A DNA stretch of 64,000 nt from Paenibacillus cymbidii (GCF_004764705.1 NZ_SHLX01000015.1:1-64000), one strand, 5' to 3'. Shown: positions 1 through 9,156, numbered from the stretch's first letter. Translations and numbers: made by a program. Notes: generated by a model not told the origin, from the sequence alone.

Positions 1-48
1 CGTTTGGCGTTTGAACTCCTCATCAAAATGTTGGCGGATATTTCCCAT
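1..48 (-). CDS. IS3-like transposase OrfA, 5' fragment cut by the window edge
   Basis: Only the first 16 codons are in the window (MGNIRQHFDEEFKRQT). They resemble the N-terminus of the small helix-turn-helix OrfA of IS3-family transposases, which typically begins with a (D/E)EFK(R/K) stretch. A GAGGTG ribosome-binding site lies 7 nt before the ATG. The rest of the element would lie to the left of the window, so intactness cannot be judged. The family call rests on a short peptide. Confidence 0.5.
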   Translation of the reverse strand, partial: MGNIRQHFDEEFKRQT

Positions 49-120
49 GACACACCTCGACCTTTCGTTTGTTTGTATTGTATCAGGTCGCTGTTACAGT
101 GTGTCTACTTTCTAGTCTAA
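1..120 (-). mobile_element. Edge of an IS3-family insertion sequence (upstream end)
   Basis: The roughly 70 bp upstream of the OrfA start are typical in length for the left end of an IS3-like element. The terminus probably lies near 115-120, but the inverted repeat and target duplication cannot be fixed because the other end is absent. From 121 to 278 I see no gene. Confidence 0.35.
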
Positions 121-278
121 ATTCAGTTCGATAGTTCTAAATGTAAAAATACATTAAAGATCTTCGAATATAACCGATTATTGGAACGAACCAGGAAATC
201 AAGCGCACATTTGCAGTAAGGTTGTCCATTTCCGCTGTTTGAGACGAATCTAAGTGTAGTAATGCGTTTAAAGGTAAT

Positions 279-660
<382 letters not shown>

Positions 661-681
661 ATTCTGCTTCCGGCAACAACG

Positions 682-705
682 AAAAAGGCGGCCTCGCGGC
701 CGCCT
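682..705 (-). terminator. Rho-independent terminator of ctaB
   Basis: A perfect 8-bp stem (AGGCGGCC / GGCCGCCT, 686-705) with a 4-nt loop is followed, in the ctaB direction, by five T residues. It begins 9 bp after the ctaB stop codon. Confidence 0.85.
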
Positions 706-713
706 CGTTCAGC

Positions 714-1661
714 TTACAATCCGTTCGTGTCGATTACCATGATGAGGAACAGCAGCGTCAAGTAGTTGATCGAATACATGAACATCCGCTTCGCCCACAG
801 GTCTTCGTCCTTCGCCCTGAAGCCGGCGACGCTCATGAACGTCCAGATCAGCCCCATGATCGCCGCGGCGAACAAATAAATTTCGCCTACGTAATCGTAC
901 ATGTAAAGCAGCAGCGATGCCGGGACCAGCAGCACGACGTAACGCACCATGCTGATCTTCGTCGGGAACACGCCGTGTACGACCGGCAGCAGCGGATAGC
1001 CCGCGGCGCGATACTCTTCGCGGCGACGGATGCCAAGCGCCCAGAAGTGCGGCGGCTGCCACAGGAACATGATCGCAAACAGGATCCAGGCGCCGGCGTC
1101 GATCTCGTTCGTCACCGCGCAATAGCCAATCACCGGCGGAACCGCACCGGAGATGCCGCCGATGACGGTGCTCCACACCGACGTGCGCTTCAGCCAGGCG
1201 GTGTACACCCAGACGTAGACGAACAGGCCAAGCAAACCGAGCAGAGCGGCTAGCGAAGAAGCGGCCAAAAATTGCAGCATGGCCAGTCCGGCGACACCGA
1301 GCGTAATGCCGTAGACGAGCACCGTTCCCGGCTTGACGGCCCCGGTCGCGGTCGCGCGCTTCTTCGTGCGGCTCATCTTGATGTCCATGTCGCGGTCCAA
1401 ATAGTTGTTGAGCACGCAGCCGGACGCCATCACGAGCACGGTGCCCAGCATCGTCCACAGCATCAACATGCCGTCGATGTCCCACTTCGAAGCGATCCAG
1501 AAGCCGCCGACCGCCGTAATCAAATTGGAAAACAAAATGCCCGGCTTGGCCAAGTGCACAAAATCGCGCCACGTTGCCGGTTTCACCGCCGCCTGTTCCT
1601 CCGGCGCGGACGCGGCGCCTGCGAACGATGTTCTATCGTCAAGGCTGACTTGATTGTCCAT
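714..1661 (-). CDS. ctaB: Protoheme IX farnesyltransferase (heme O synthase)
   Basis: This 315-residue polytopic membrane protein transfers a farnesyl group from farnesyl diphosphate to protoheme IX, making heme O for terminal oxidases. The UbiA-family Asp-rich motif NxxxDxxxD is present (N85, D89, D93), followed by the YTAWLKRTSVWST segment and several hydrophobic helices. Length fits the family. AAGGAGG lies 9 nt before the ATG. The gene stands alone, with the urease operon terminator upstream and its own terminator downstream. No ctaA or cta oxidase genes are adjacent. Confidence 0.93.
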   Translation of the reverse strand: MDNQVSLDDRTSFAGAASAPEEQAAVKPATWRDFVHLAKPGILFSNLITAVGGFWIASKWDIDGMLMLWTMLGTVLVMASGCVLNNYLDRDMDIKMSRTKKRATATGAVKPGTVLVYGITLGVAGLAMLQFLAASSLAALLGLLGLFVYVWVYTAWLKRTSVWSTVIGGISGAVPPVIGYCAVTNEIDAGAWILFAIMFLWQPPHFWALGIRRREEYRAAGYPLLPVVHGVFPTKISMVRYVVLLVPASLLLYMYDYVGEIYLFAAAIMGLIWTFMSVAGFRAKDEDLWAKRMFMYSINYLTLLFLIMVIDTNGL

Positions 1662-1703
1662 TGATGAATCCCTCCTTGCTTGCTACCCTAGACACGTTAT
1701 TAT

Positions 1704-1740
1704 GATAACAAGCCGACCCCGGTTTTACAACCGAGATCGG
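1704..1740 (-). terminator. Probable terminator of the urease operon
   Basis: A 12-bp inverted repeat (1713-1724 with 1729-1740, TTAC loop) pairs fully on the minus-strand transcript if two G-U wobbles are allowed. It is followed by CTTGTTATC. It lies 8 bp beyond the ureD stop. The T-tract is short, so efficiency may be moderate. Confidence 0.65.
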
Positions 1741-1747
1741 CCAGTTT

Positions 1748-2614
1748 TCATAATATTGTCGAACGTTGCGCGGAGGGCTCCGTCAGCCATTCCTTCGCGA
1801 TCGTCCACGCCAGCGCGATCGTCCGCTGCAGCTGCCACGCGCTGCGGCCGAGCACGGAGACGACGGCTCCGTGCTTGTACGTCATGCTGGCGCCGACCGC
1901 CAGCTCCCCCGCCTCGCGCCAGGAGGCGACCTCGCCGGACTGCTCCTCCAGCCGCTCGCGCAGCCGCGCGGCAAAATCGGCTTGCAGCCGGTCGGCAAAT
2001 ACGTACATCGCTCCCTGATGGGTGTACGATGCCCATATTCCCGGCTTGCCGTACCCGCTCCCCGTTGGGGTTGCCGGCGCGATCCGCTGCCGCGAGCAAT
2101 AAATCAGCTCGCCGCCGCAGAATACGTTCATCGCGGCGGCATAGGCCGCGTAGCAGAACATTTCGCCGCGCAGCACCCGGCCCGGCACAACGATGTCGGA
2201 CAGCAGCAGCGCAGCGCCCGGACCAAGCGCAATGTCCGTTGCGGACGAGAAGCTGGCGTCCCGGTACAGACTGACCGGCTCCGGCCGGTACTCCAGCATA
2301 GCGCCGCGCCCCAGCGTCAGCTTCGTCCGCTGCGAGCTCGGCCGCTCGCGCGACGGATGCACCTTCGTGTACGACTGGTTGGTGACGAAAACAGCCGCCC
2401 CCTCATCCAGCGTCAGCTCGATCAAGTAGCGATCGTCCGCCAGCATGCCCGGCGAGCAGTCCATCATGCAGACGGCAAGCGAGCCGTCCGCCCGGGGGAA
2501 CGATTTGGCCACCTTGAGCGGCGCCGCGTGCCGGCAGCGGGCGAGCCGGGTCGCGCCGCCGCCGGCACGGGCGAACACCGCTTCCAACTCGCCCGTATAA
2601 GCGCGCTCAAGCAT
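1748..2614 (-). CDS. ureD: Urease accessory protein UreD (UreH)
   Basis: A 288-residue scaffold protein that, with UreF and UreG, forms the complex loading nickel into apo-urease. Family features include the N-terminal CRHAAPLKVAKSF segment, the VTNQSYTKVHPS region and a C-terminal region with WASYTHQGAMYVFAD. It is the last gene of the urease operon. Its ATG overlaps the ureG stop by 8 nt, which implies translational coupling. Length is normal. Confidence 0.93.
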   Translation of the reverse strand: MLERAYTGELEAVFARAGGGATRLARCRHAAPLKVAKSFPRADGSLAVCMMDCSPGMLADDRYLIELTLDEGAAVFVTNQSYTKVHPSRERPSSQRTKLTLGRGAMLEYRPEPVSLYRDASFSSATDIALGPGAALLLSDIVVPGRVLRGEMFCYAAYAAAMNVFCGGELIYCSRQRIAPATPTGSGYGKPGIWASYTHQGAMYVFADRLQADFAARLRERLEEQSGEVASWREAGELAVGASMTYKHGAVVSVLGRSAWQLQRTIALAWTIAKEWLTEPSAQRSTIL

Positions 2615-3335
2615 GGTGAAGCTGCTGTTCCACCCACGCTTCCAGCAGGTCGACGCCTTCGCCGCTCATCAGATTGGAGAAGCAATAAGGCCGGTCGCCG
2701 CGCATGCGCTTCGTATCGGCGTCCATCACTTCAAGGCTCGCGCCGACATACGGCGCAAGGTCGATTTTGTTGATGATGAGCAAGTCGGAACGCATGATGC
2801 CGGGACCGCCCTTTCGCGGAATCTTCTCCCCCTGCGCCACATCGATGATATAGACGAAGCGGTCGACAAGCTCAGGGCTGAACGCCGCAGCCAAATTGTC
2901 GCCGCCGCTTTCGATGAAGATCATGTCGAGATGGCTGAAGCGCGCCTCCAGCTCTTCAATCGCCTCGAAGTTCATCGAGGCGTCCTCGCGGATCGCCGTA
3001 TGCGGACAGCCGCCGGTCTCCACGCCGATGATGCGTTCCGGCGGCAGCGCCTCCGAGCGGGTCAGGATCAGCGCGTCTTCTTTCGTATAAATGTCGTTTG
3101 TGATAACGGCAATGCTGTACCGCCGGTTCAGCCGGCGGGCCAGCTTCTCGACGAGCGCCGTTTTGCCCGAGCCGACCGGGCCGCCGATGCCGATGCGCAG
3201 CGGCCGGCTGCGATCCGTCTGCGGCCGCTCCCAGTCGTCGTGGTGGTGATCGCTGCCCGTCCGATGGTACCGGCGCATCTCGCCGTCGAAGAACGGACGG
3301 AAAGAATGGCGAAGCCGATTTCTCTCAAGCCTCAT
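2607..3335 (-). CDS. ureG: Urease accessory GTPase UreG with His-rich N-terminal extension
   Basis: A SIMIBI-class GTPase that powers nickel delivery to urease. The P-loop GGPVGSGKT is at 51-59, the nickel-binding CPH motif at 110-112, and NKID gives base specificity. At 242 residues it is longer than the usual 200-210. The extra N-terminal part includes a His/Asp-rich stretch (YHRTGSDHHHDD, residues 23-34). The start is supported by AAGGGAG 7 nt upstream; an internal ATG at 3278 has no comparable site. With no ureE here, the extension may hold or pass on nickel, which is an inference. Confidence 0.93.
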   Translation of the reverse strand: MRLERNRLRHSFRPFFDGEMRRYHRTGSDHHHDDWERPQTDRSRPLRIGIGGPVGSGKTALVEKLARRLNRRYSIAVITNDIYTKEDALILTRSEALPPERIIGVETGGCPHTAIREDASMNFEAIEELEARFSHLDMIFIESGGDNLAAAFSPELVDRFVYIIDVAQGEKIPRKGGPGIMRSDLLIINKIDLAPYVGASLEVMDADTKRMRGDRPYCFSNLMSGEGVDLLEAWVEQQLHHA

Positions 3336-3383
3336 GGCGCAACTCCCTTTCCGAAATGGATTGAACGGCTTGATCCAAATGTG

Positions 3384-4073
3384 TCATGACATGAACAAAC
3401 GCGAATACAGCGTTTCATGGCGCATCATCGCCAATTCGTTGGCCGGCGCATGGCAGCTCCACTCGAGCGGATCGGCGGCAGCCGTGGCCCGCCACGCCCG
3501 CTCCGCCTCCGGCAGCAGCGCGGCGAGCAGCGACTGGCCCTCCGTCTGGCCGATCGGCATCAGCCGCAGCGCGCAGCCGATGCAGCCCGCCGTCGCGGCG
3601 TACAAATAGCCTTGCGCCGCCGTGTCGAGCGGAACGCCGAGCTGCCAAGCGATCCAGCCGTGCACGAGCGGGTGCGTGCCGAAACAAGCGCCTGCGCGCA
3701 CCGCTTCGCCAAGCGGCTCCCAAGCCAGCCGCGGGTGCATCGACCTGCCGAGCCGCAGCAGACGGCGGCCCATCTTCAGCGCGCCGTCGCGCGACTCCGC
3801 CGATATCCGCTGCACATGCAGCATCCGGTCGACTAGCCACAACTTCTCCCATTCTCCTTCAGGAGCGTATACGTACACGGCTTTGACGGCCATCGCGTCC
3901 GCCGGCGCCCAGCCGAACGCCAGCATCGCCTCGATGTAAGCGCGCAGATCGGCCGGCGAACGAATGCCTCCCTCCTGCACGAGCGTCTCCAGACCGAACG
4001 AATGAGAGAAGCCGCCGACGGGCAGCGCCGAATCGAGAAATTGCGCGTAAGCGAGCCATCCGCCCGAATCCAT
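3384..4073 (-). CDS. ureF: Urease accessory protein UreF
   Basis: A 229-residue helical protein that gates UreG GTPase activity within the UreD-UreF-UreG-urease maturation complex. The N-terminal FLDSALPVGGFSHSFGLETLVQ signature is clear, as is the C-terminal GQTEGQSLLAALLPEA segment. It lies 24 bp downstream of ureC and 48 bp upstream of ureG. The gap between ureC and ureF/ureG, where ureE is often found, holds no other gene. Confidence 0.93.
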   Translation of the reverse strand: MDSGGWLAYAQFLDSALPVGGFSHSFGLETLVQEGGIRSPADLRAYIEAMLAFGWAPADAMAVKAVYVYAPEGEWEKLWLVDRMLHVQRISAESRDGALKMGRRLLRLGRSMHPRLAWEPLGEAVRAGACFGTHPLVHGWIAWQLGVPLDTAAQGYLYAATAGCIGCALRLMPIGQTEGQSLLAALLPEAERAWRATAAADPLEWSCHAPANELAMMRHETLYSRLFMS

Positions 4074-4097
4074 CCTCCGCCCCCCGTCCGCCGCGAA

Positions 4098-5831
4098 TCA
4101 GAACATATAGTACAGCTGCGCCATCGGCAGCGATTGCGCCGGCTCGCAAGCCAGCGCCTCGCCGTCGACCGTAACGACGTACGTTTCCGGGTCGACTTCG
4201 ATCGCCGGCGTCGCGTCGTTGTGAATCATGCTCTTCTTTGTAATGTCGCGGCAGCCGCACACCGTTTCGATGCGCCGCTTCAGCCCGAGCTTCTTGTGCA
4301 CGCCGCCGGCGTAAGCGGCTTGCGACAGAAACGTGACCGAGGTCGATGCGACCGCCCCGCCGTAGGCGGCGAACATCGGCCGCCCGAATACGGGCTGCGG
4401 CGTCGGAATCGACGCGTTCGGATCGCCCATCTGGGCGTAGGCGATCATGCCGCTCTTCAAAATCGTCTCCGGCTTGACGCCGAAATACATCGGCTGCCAC
4501 AGCACAAGATCGGCCAGCTTGCCCGGCTCGATCGAACCGACGACATGCGCCACGCCGTGCGTAATGGCCGGATTGATCGTGTACTTGGCGATATAGCGCT
4601 TGATGCGGAAGTTGTCTCCCGCCGCACAGGCGGCGCCGGCGCCCGCCGGATCCGCCAGCTTGCCGCGCTGGCGCTTCATCTTGTCCGCGGTTTGCCACGT
4701 CCGCGTGATGACTTCGCCGATGCGCCCCATCGCCTGCGAATCCGAGCTCATCATGCTGAATACGCCGAGGTCGTGCAGAATGTCCTCCGCCGCAATCGTC
4801 TCCGGCCGGATGCGCGAATCGGCGAACGCCACGTCTTCGGGGATGCGGCTGTCGAGATGATGGCACACCATCAGCATGTCGAGATGCTCTTCGATCGTGT
4901 TCACCGTAAAAGGCCGGGTCGGATTCGTCGACGACGGCATGACGTTTAGCTCCGCCGCGGCGCGAATAATGTCCGGGGCATGGCCGCCGCCGGCGCCTTC
5001 CGTATGGTACGTATGAATCGTCCGGCCGCCGATCGCCGCCAGCGTGTCTTCGACGAAGCCGGCTTCGTTCAGCGTGTCGGTGTGAATCGCCACCTGCACG
5101 TCGTAGCGGTCCGCCACCTGCAGGCAGGCATCGATCGCCGCCGGCGTCGTCCCCCAGTCCTCGTGCAGCTTGAGTCCGATCGCCCCCGCTTCCACCTGCT
5201 CGGTCAACGGCTCCGGGAACGAGGCGTTGCCTTTGCCGGTGAAGCCGAGGTTCATCGGGAACGCATCGGCCGCTTCCAGCATGCGGTGCAGATGCCACGC
5301 GCCGGGCGTGCACGTCGTGGCGTTCGTGCCGGCCGCCGGCCCGGTGCCGCCGCCGATCATCGTCGTGACGCCGGAGGCGAGCGCCGTTTCGATCTGCTGC
5401 GGGCAAATGAAATGGATGTGCGTGTCAATGCCGCCCGCCGTTACGATCCGGCCTTCGCCGGCAATCACTTCCGTCGAGGCGCCCACGATCATGTCCGGAT
5501 CGACGCCGTCCATAATGTCCGGGTTGCCCGCCTTGCCGACACGCACAATACGGCCGTCCCTGATGCCGATGTCCGCCTTGACGATGCCCCAATGGTCGAT
5601 CACGACGGCGTTCGTTATGACCGTGTCGAGCACGCCTTCCTCCCGCGTAGCGCGGCTCGATTGCCCCATGCCGTCGCGAATCACTTTGCCGCCGCCGAAC
5701 TTGCATTCGTCGCCGTACACCGTATAGTCGCGCTCGATCACCGCCCACAGCTCCGTATCCGCCAGACGAACGGCATCGCCCGCCGTCGGGCCGAAAGTCA
5801 GCGCATAAGCTTGCCGATCCATGCGGCTCAT
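4098..5831 (-). CDS. ureC: Urease alpha (catalytic) subunit
   Basis: This 577-residue nickel amidohydrolase hydrolyses urea to ammonia and carbamate. Nickel ligands are visible at H138 and H140 (DTHIH) and at the carbamylated lysine K221 (GAIGLKLHED); the catalytic flap (CHHLDSRIPED) and SDSQAMGRIGE are also present. The start chosen (MSRMDRQAYA) gives an ATGA overlap with the upstream stop and has GGAGG about 10 nt before it. An in-frame start 27 nt further upstream lacks this support. Confidence 0.96.
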   Translation of the reverse strand: MSRMDRQAYALTFGPTAGDAVRLADTELWAVIERDYTVYGDECKFGGGKVIRDGMGQSSRATREEGVLDTVITNAVVIDHWGIVKADIGIRDGRIVRVGKAGNPDIMDGVDPDMIVGASTEVIAGEGRIVTAGGIDTHIHFICPQQIETALASGVTTMIGGGTGPAAGTNATTCTPGAWHLHRMLEAADAFPMNLGFTGKGNASFPEPLTEQVEAGAIGLKLHEDWGTTPAAIDACLQVADRYDVQVAIHTDTLNEAGFVEDTLAAIGGRTIHTYHTEGAGGGHAPDIIRAAAELNVMPSSTNPTRPFTVNTIEEHLDMLMVCHHLDSRIPEDVAFADSRIRPETIAAEDILHDLGVFSMMSSDSQAMGRIGEVITRTWQTADKMKRQRGKLADPAGAGAACAAGDNFRIKRYIAKYTINPAITHGVAHVVGSIEPGKLADLVLWQPMYFGVKPETILKSGMIAYAQMGDPNASIPTPQPVFGRPMFAAYGGAVASTSVTFLSQAAYAGGVHKKLGLKRRIETVCGCRDITKKSMIHNDATPAIEVDPETYVVTVDGEALACEPAQSLPMAQLYYMF

Positions 5832-6520
5832 GGCCGGTTCGCCTCCTTCCCGCGCCATCGACTCCCGGCTTCTTCGGACATTCGTCCCGCTTCCGCGAGT
5901 CCGTTCGTCAGCCCGTTCAAGCCGTACGCCAGCTTGCGCCCGCCCAGCTCGACGAGAGTCACCGGCTTCTCTTCGCCCGGCTCGAAGCGCACAGCCGTTC
6001 CCGCGGGAATGTCGAGCCGCATGCCGAACGCCAACTCGCGCGGGAAGCGCAACGACAAGTTCACTTCAAAAAAATGAAAGTGCGAACCGACCTGCACCGG
6101 CCGGTCGCCGGTATTGCCTACCAGAATCTCCGCCGTCCGCCGGCCTTGATTCAATTCGATCGGCGCTCCGTCCGCGACGCGGATTTCGCCCGGCACGACG
6201 ACGCCCGCTTCGCCGGCCGGCGCAATCGGGTCGTGTACGGTGACGAGCTTGGTCCCGTCCGGGAACGTCGCCTCCACCTGCACTTCGCGAATCATCTCCG
6301 GCACGCCGGACATCACCTGATCGGCCTTCAGCACCGTACGGCCGTATGCCATCAGCTCGGCAACCGACCTGCCGTCGCGCGCCCCCTCCATAATCTCCGA
6401 CGAAAGAATCGCGACGCTTTCCGGCACATTCAGCTTGACGCCGCGCGCCAGCCGCCTTCTGGCCAGGTCGGCCGCCAGCGTAACGAGCAGCTTCTCCTTC
6501 TCCCGTTCCGTCCAATGCAT
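5828..6520 (-). CDS. ureAB: Fused urease gamma-beta subunit (UreA-UreB)
   Basis: One 230-residue polypeptide covers both small subunits. Residues about 1-100 match UreA (MHWTEREKEKLL, then KLNVPESVAILSSEIMEGARDG), and about 105-215 match UreB (PGEIRVADGAPIELNQGR, VGSHFHFFEVN). No stop or restart separates them. Most Firmicutes have separate ureA and ureB; fusions are known in Helicobacter and some actinobacteria. The start is placed at 6520 because GGAGG lies 10 nt before it, unlike the ATG at 6550. Confidence 0.93.
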   Translation of the reverse strand: MHWTEREKEKLLVTLAADLARRRLARGVKLNVPESVAILSSEIMEGARDGRSVAELMAYGRTVLKADQVMSGVPEMIREVQVEATFPDGTKLVTVHDPIAPAGEAGVVVPGEIRVADGAPIELNQGRRTAEILVGNTGDRPVQVGSHFHFFEVNLSLRFPRELAFGMRLDIPAGTAVRFEPGEEKPVTLVELGGRKLAYGLNGLTNGLAEAGRMSEEAGSRWRGKEANRP

Positions 6521-6570
6521 GACCGGACCGCCTCCGTTCCAAATCCGCATATTCGCCTTGGCTTAGCAAA

Positions 6571-6599
6571 AGTATATTCGGTATTTGGCACGATGTAAA
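6571..6599 (-). promoter_or_regulatory. Predicted sigma-A promoter of the urease operon
   Basis: Read on the minus strand, TTTACA (6599-6594) and TATACT (6576-6571) are separated by exactly 17 bp. The first gene starts about 50 bp downstream. The sequence upstream is very AT-rich (6600-6760), against a GC-rich background. Confidence 0.65.
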
Positions 6600-6763
6600 C
6601 GGGTTGAAGTAACTTTCATGTAATTTAATATTCATTTTTATGTTATATTTATGTTATATTTATTGAAATTTCTACCCGATTTACGCAAAAACCATTCGGT
6701 TTTGGGCAAATTTTCATTTACCCCGCATTTACAGACCATTTTGGGACGAATAAAATATTTTTG

Positions 6764-6780
6764 TGTCACCTATATTGACA
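6764..6780 (+). promoter_or_regulatory. GlnR/TnrA-type nitrogen-control box
   Basis: TGTCA-CCTATAT-TGACA is a perfect match to the 17-bp consensus TGTNA-N7-TNACA bound by GlnR and TnrA in Bacillaceae and Paenibacillaceae. Its right half is part of the -35 hexamer of the urtA promoter. That position favours repression by GlnR when nitrogen is plentiful. Confidence 0.8.
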
Positions 6781-6804
6781 TCCAAGTTGTTCCAAGATTA
6801 TAGT
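6775..6804 (+). promoter_or_regulatory. Predicted sigma-A promoter of urtABCDE
   Basis: A consensus -35 TTGACA (6775-6780) is followed by TTATAG/TATAGT (6798-6804) at 17-18 bp. This places transcription start near 6810 and rules out the in-frame GTG at 6803 as a urtA start. Confidence 0.75.
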
Positions 6805-6841
6805 GGCCTTGAAAGACACTTTGAAAACGGGAGTGGATAGG

Positions 6842-8101
6842 ATGGGGAAAAAGAGAGCATCGGCCGTACTGTTCGTTGCAGTGAGTTTGGCATCCGTGAT
6901 GGCGCTAGGAGCATGCGGCAAGAAGGCGGAGGAAACGGGAGCGTCGCCTGCCGCTTCGGCGGCAACGTCTTCTGCGGCCGGCGGCGATACGATTCCGGTC
7001 GGCATCTTGCATTCCTTGACCGGCACGATGTCCATCAGCGAAGTGACCGTCAGGGATTCCGAACTGCTTGCCATCGATGAAATCAATGCAGCTGGGGGCG
7101 TACTCGGCAAAAAAATCAAGCCGATCGTCGAGGACGGCGCGTCCGACTGGCCGACTTTCGCAGAGAAAGCGAAGAAGCTCCTGCAGAAGGACCAGGTCGC
7201 GACCGTATTCGGCGGCTGGACGTCGGCAAGCCGCAAGGCGATGCTGCCGGTATTCGAACAGAACAAAGGACTCCTCTGGTACCCGGTGCAATACGAAGGC
7301 GTCGAATCGTCGCCGAACATCTTCTATACGGGCGCCACAACCAACCAGCAAATCATTCCTTCGGTCACCTGGCTGCTCAAAGAGAAAGGGAAAAAGTTCT
7401 ACCTCCTCGGCTCCGACTACGTATTTCCCAGAACGGCCAACAAGATCATCAAGGAACAGCTCAAAGCGGAGGGCGGTACGCTCGTCGCGGAAGAGTACAC
7501 CCCGCTCGGCCATACCGACTACAACACGATCATCGCCAAAATCAAGCAAGCAAAGCCGGACGTCATTTACAACACGCTGAACGGCGATTCCAACGTGGCG
7601 TTCTTCAAGCAGCTGAAAGACGCCGGCATCGGGCCGAACGACATCACGACGATGTCCGTCAGCGTCGCCGAAGAAGAAGTGCGCAGCATCGGGCCCGCGA
7701 TCATGGCCGGTCATTATGTCGCCTGGAACTATTACCAAACGACCGACATTCCGGAGAACAAAAAGTTCGTCGACGCCTTCAAAGCGAAGTACGGCAAGGA
7801 CAAGGTAACGTCCGACCCGATGGAGGCGGGCTACAACGCCGTCTACCTGTGGGCCGAAGCGGTGAAGAAAGCCGGCTCGACCGACGTCGAGAAGGTGAAG
7901 GCCGCCGCCAAGGGCATCGAGCTCAGCCTGCCGGAAGGCAAGGTAAAGATCGACGGCGACAACCAGCACGTGTACAAAACGGCGCGCATCGGCCAAATCC
8001 AGGCCGACGGCATGATCAAGGAAGTGTGGAACTCCGGCCAGGCGCTGAAGCCGGACCCGTATCTGAAAACATACCCGTGGGGCGCCGAAGTGACGAAATA
8101 A
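6842..8101 (+). CDS. urtA: Urea ABC transporter substrate-binding lipoprotein UrtA
   Basis: A 419-residue periplasmic-binding-fold receptor of the amide/urea family, anchored by a lipobox (LGAC, lipid Cys 25). Family motifs include PVGILHSLTGTMSISE near the mature N-terminus, VFGGWTSASRKAMLPVFE and LLWYPVQYEG. It captures urea for UrtBC. The start at 6842 has GGGAG 8 nt before it. It is the first gene of the operon, with a hairpin but no strong terminator before urtB, so it may be expressed more than the downstream genes. Confidence 0.93.
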   Translation: MGKKRASAVLFVAVSLASVMALGACGKKAEETGASPAASAATSSAAGGDTIPVGILHSLTGTMSISEVTVRDSELLAIDEINAAGGVLGKKIKPIVEDGASDWPTFAEKAKKLLQKDQVATVFGGWTSASRKAMLPVFEQNKGLLWYPVQYEGVESSPNIFYTGATTNQQIIPSVTWLLKEKGKKFYLLGSDYVFPRTANKIIKEQLKAEGGTLVAEEYTPLGHTDYNTIIAKIKQAKPDVIYNTLNGDSNVAFFKQLKDAGIGPNDITTMSVSVAEEEVRSIGPAIMAGHYVAWNYYQTTDIPENKKFVDAFKAKYGKDKVTSDPMEAGYNAVYLWAEAVKKAGSTDVEKVKAAAKGIELSLPEGKVKIDGDNQHVYKTARIGQIQADGMIKEVWNSGQALKPDPYLKTYPWGAEVTK

Positions 8102-8147
8102 CCAATAAAGGTGACCAAATAACAGAAAGAGAGAAGATCGCAACAGA

Positions 8148-8171
8148 CGGGCTGCCCGGTCGGGCAGTCCG
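8148..8171 (+). other. Intercistronic hairpin between urtA and urtB
   Basis: A 10-bp stem (8148-8157 with 8162-8171, one G-U pair) with loop GGTC and no T-tract lies in the 109-bp gap after urtA. Such hairpins often protect the receptor mRNA or lower downstream expression. That role is inferred from position. Confidence 0.55.
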
Positions 8172-8210
8172 CTGCTGCATCCTGCGGGAGGTATGGGAAA
8201 GGAGGAAGCC

Positions 8211-9116
8211 ATGAGCACGCTTATCATGCAATTGTTCAACGGCATAAGCCTGAGCTCCATTCTGCTGCTCATCGCGCTCGGACTCGCCATCACATTCGGG
8301 CTGATGAACGTCATCAACATGGCGCACGGCGAATTCATTATGGTCGGCGCCTATATGGCTTATATGGCGCAGCGCTTTTTCCAGCAGGCCTTCCCGTCCG
8401 AATGGTTCGGCTTCTATTACGTTGCGGCGCTGGGCATCGCCTTTGCCGTCAGCTTCGCCATCGGCTGGCTGCTGGAAGTGACGCTGATTCGCCGGCTCTA
8501 CGGCCGGCCGCTCGACAGCCTGCTGGCCACCTGGGGCGTCAGCCTGATTCTGCAGCAGCTGGCGCGCATTACGTTCGGCGCTCCGAACGTCGCCGTCACC
8601 GCGCCGTCGTGGCTGGACGGCGGCTGGTCCGTGGCGGACGGCGTCATTCTGCCGTACAAGCGGCTGTTCCTTCTCGGGCTCGTCATCGTCTGCGTCGTCG
8701 TCATCTACAGCTACCTGTACCGTTCGGCAGGCGGCCGCCGCATGCGCGCCGTCATGCAGAACCGCGACATGGCGTCGGCGCTCGGCATTTCGACGCGCCG
8801 GCTCGACGCGCAGGCGTTCGCCTTCGGCTCGGGCCTGGCCGGCATCGCCGGCTGCGCGCTGTCGCTGCTCGGCCCGATCGGGCCGAATGTCGGCACGTAC
8901 TACATCGTCGACGCGTTTATGGTCGTCGTGCTCGGCGGTATCGGCAAAATCGCCGGTACGGTGTTCGGAGCGATCGGCATCGGCGTGTTCAATACGGCGT
9001 TCGAATATTCGACGACCGCCTCGCTCGGCAAGGTGCTCGTTTTTACGCTCATCATCGCGTTCCTGCAATGGCGGCCGGCCGGACTGGTGACACTCAAGTC
9101 GCGCTCGCTCGATTAA
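8211..9116 (+). CDS. urtB: Urea ABC transporter permease UrtB
   Basis: A 301-residue LivH-like inner-membrane permease with about eight hydrophobic segments. The N-terminal ALGLAITFGLMNVINMAHGEF motif and GRRMRAVMQNRDMASALGI cytoplasmic segment are typical of the branched-chain amino acid/urea class. The start at 8211 is preceded by AAAGGAGG. An in-frame ATG at 8193 lies upstream of that site and is not used here. It would pair with UrtC to form the channel. Confidence 0.92.
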   Translation: MSTLIMQLFNGISLSSILLLIALGLAITFGLMNVINMAHGEFIMVGAYMAYMAQRFFQQAFPSEWFGFYYVAALGIAFAVSFAIGWLLEVTLIRRLYGRPLDSLLATWGVSLILQQLARITFGAPNVAVTAPSWLDGGWSVADGVILPYKRLFLLGLVIVCVVVIYSYLYRSAGGRRMRAVMQNRDMASALGISTRRLDAQAFAFGSGLAGIAGCALSLLGPIGPNVGTYYIVDAFMVVVLGGIGKIAGTVFGAIGIGVFNTAFEYSTTASLGKVLVFTLIIAFLQWRPAGLVTLKSRSLD

Positions 9117-9156
9117 ACCGGCCGCTTTCAACTTGATTTTACCGGAGGTGCTTCCC

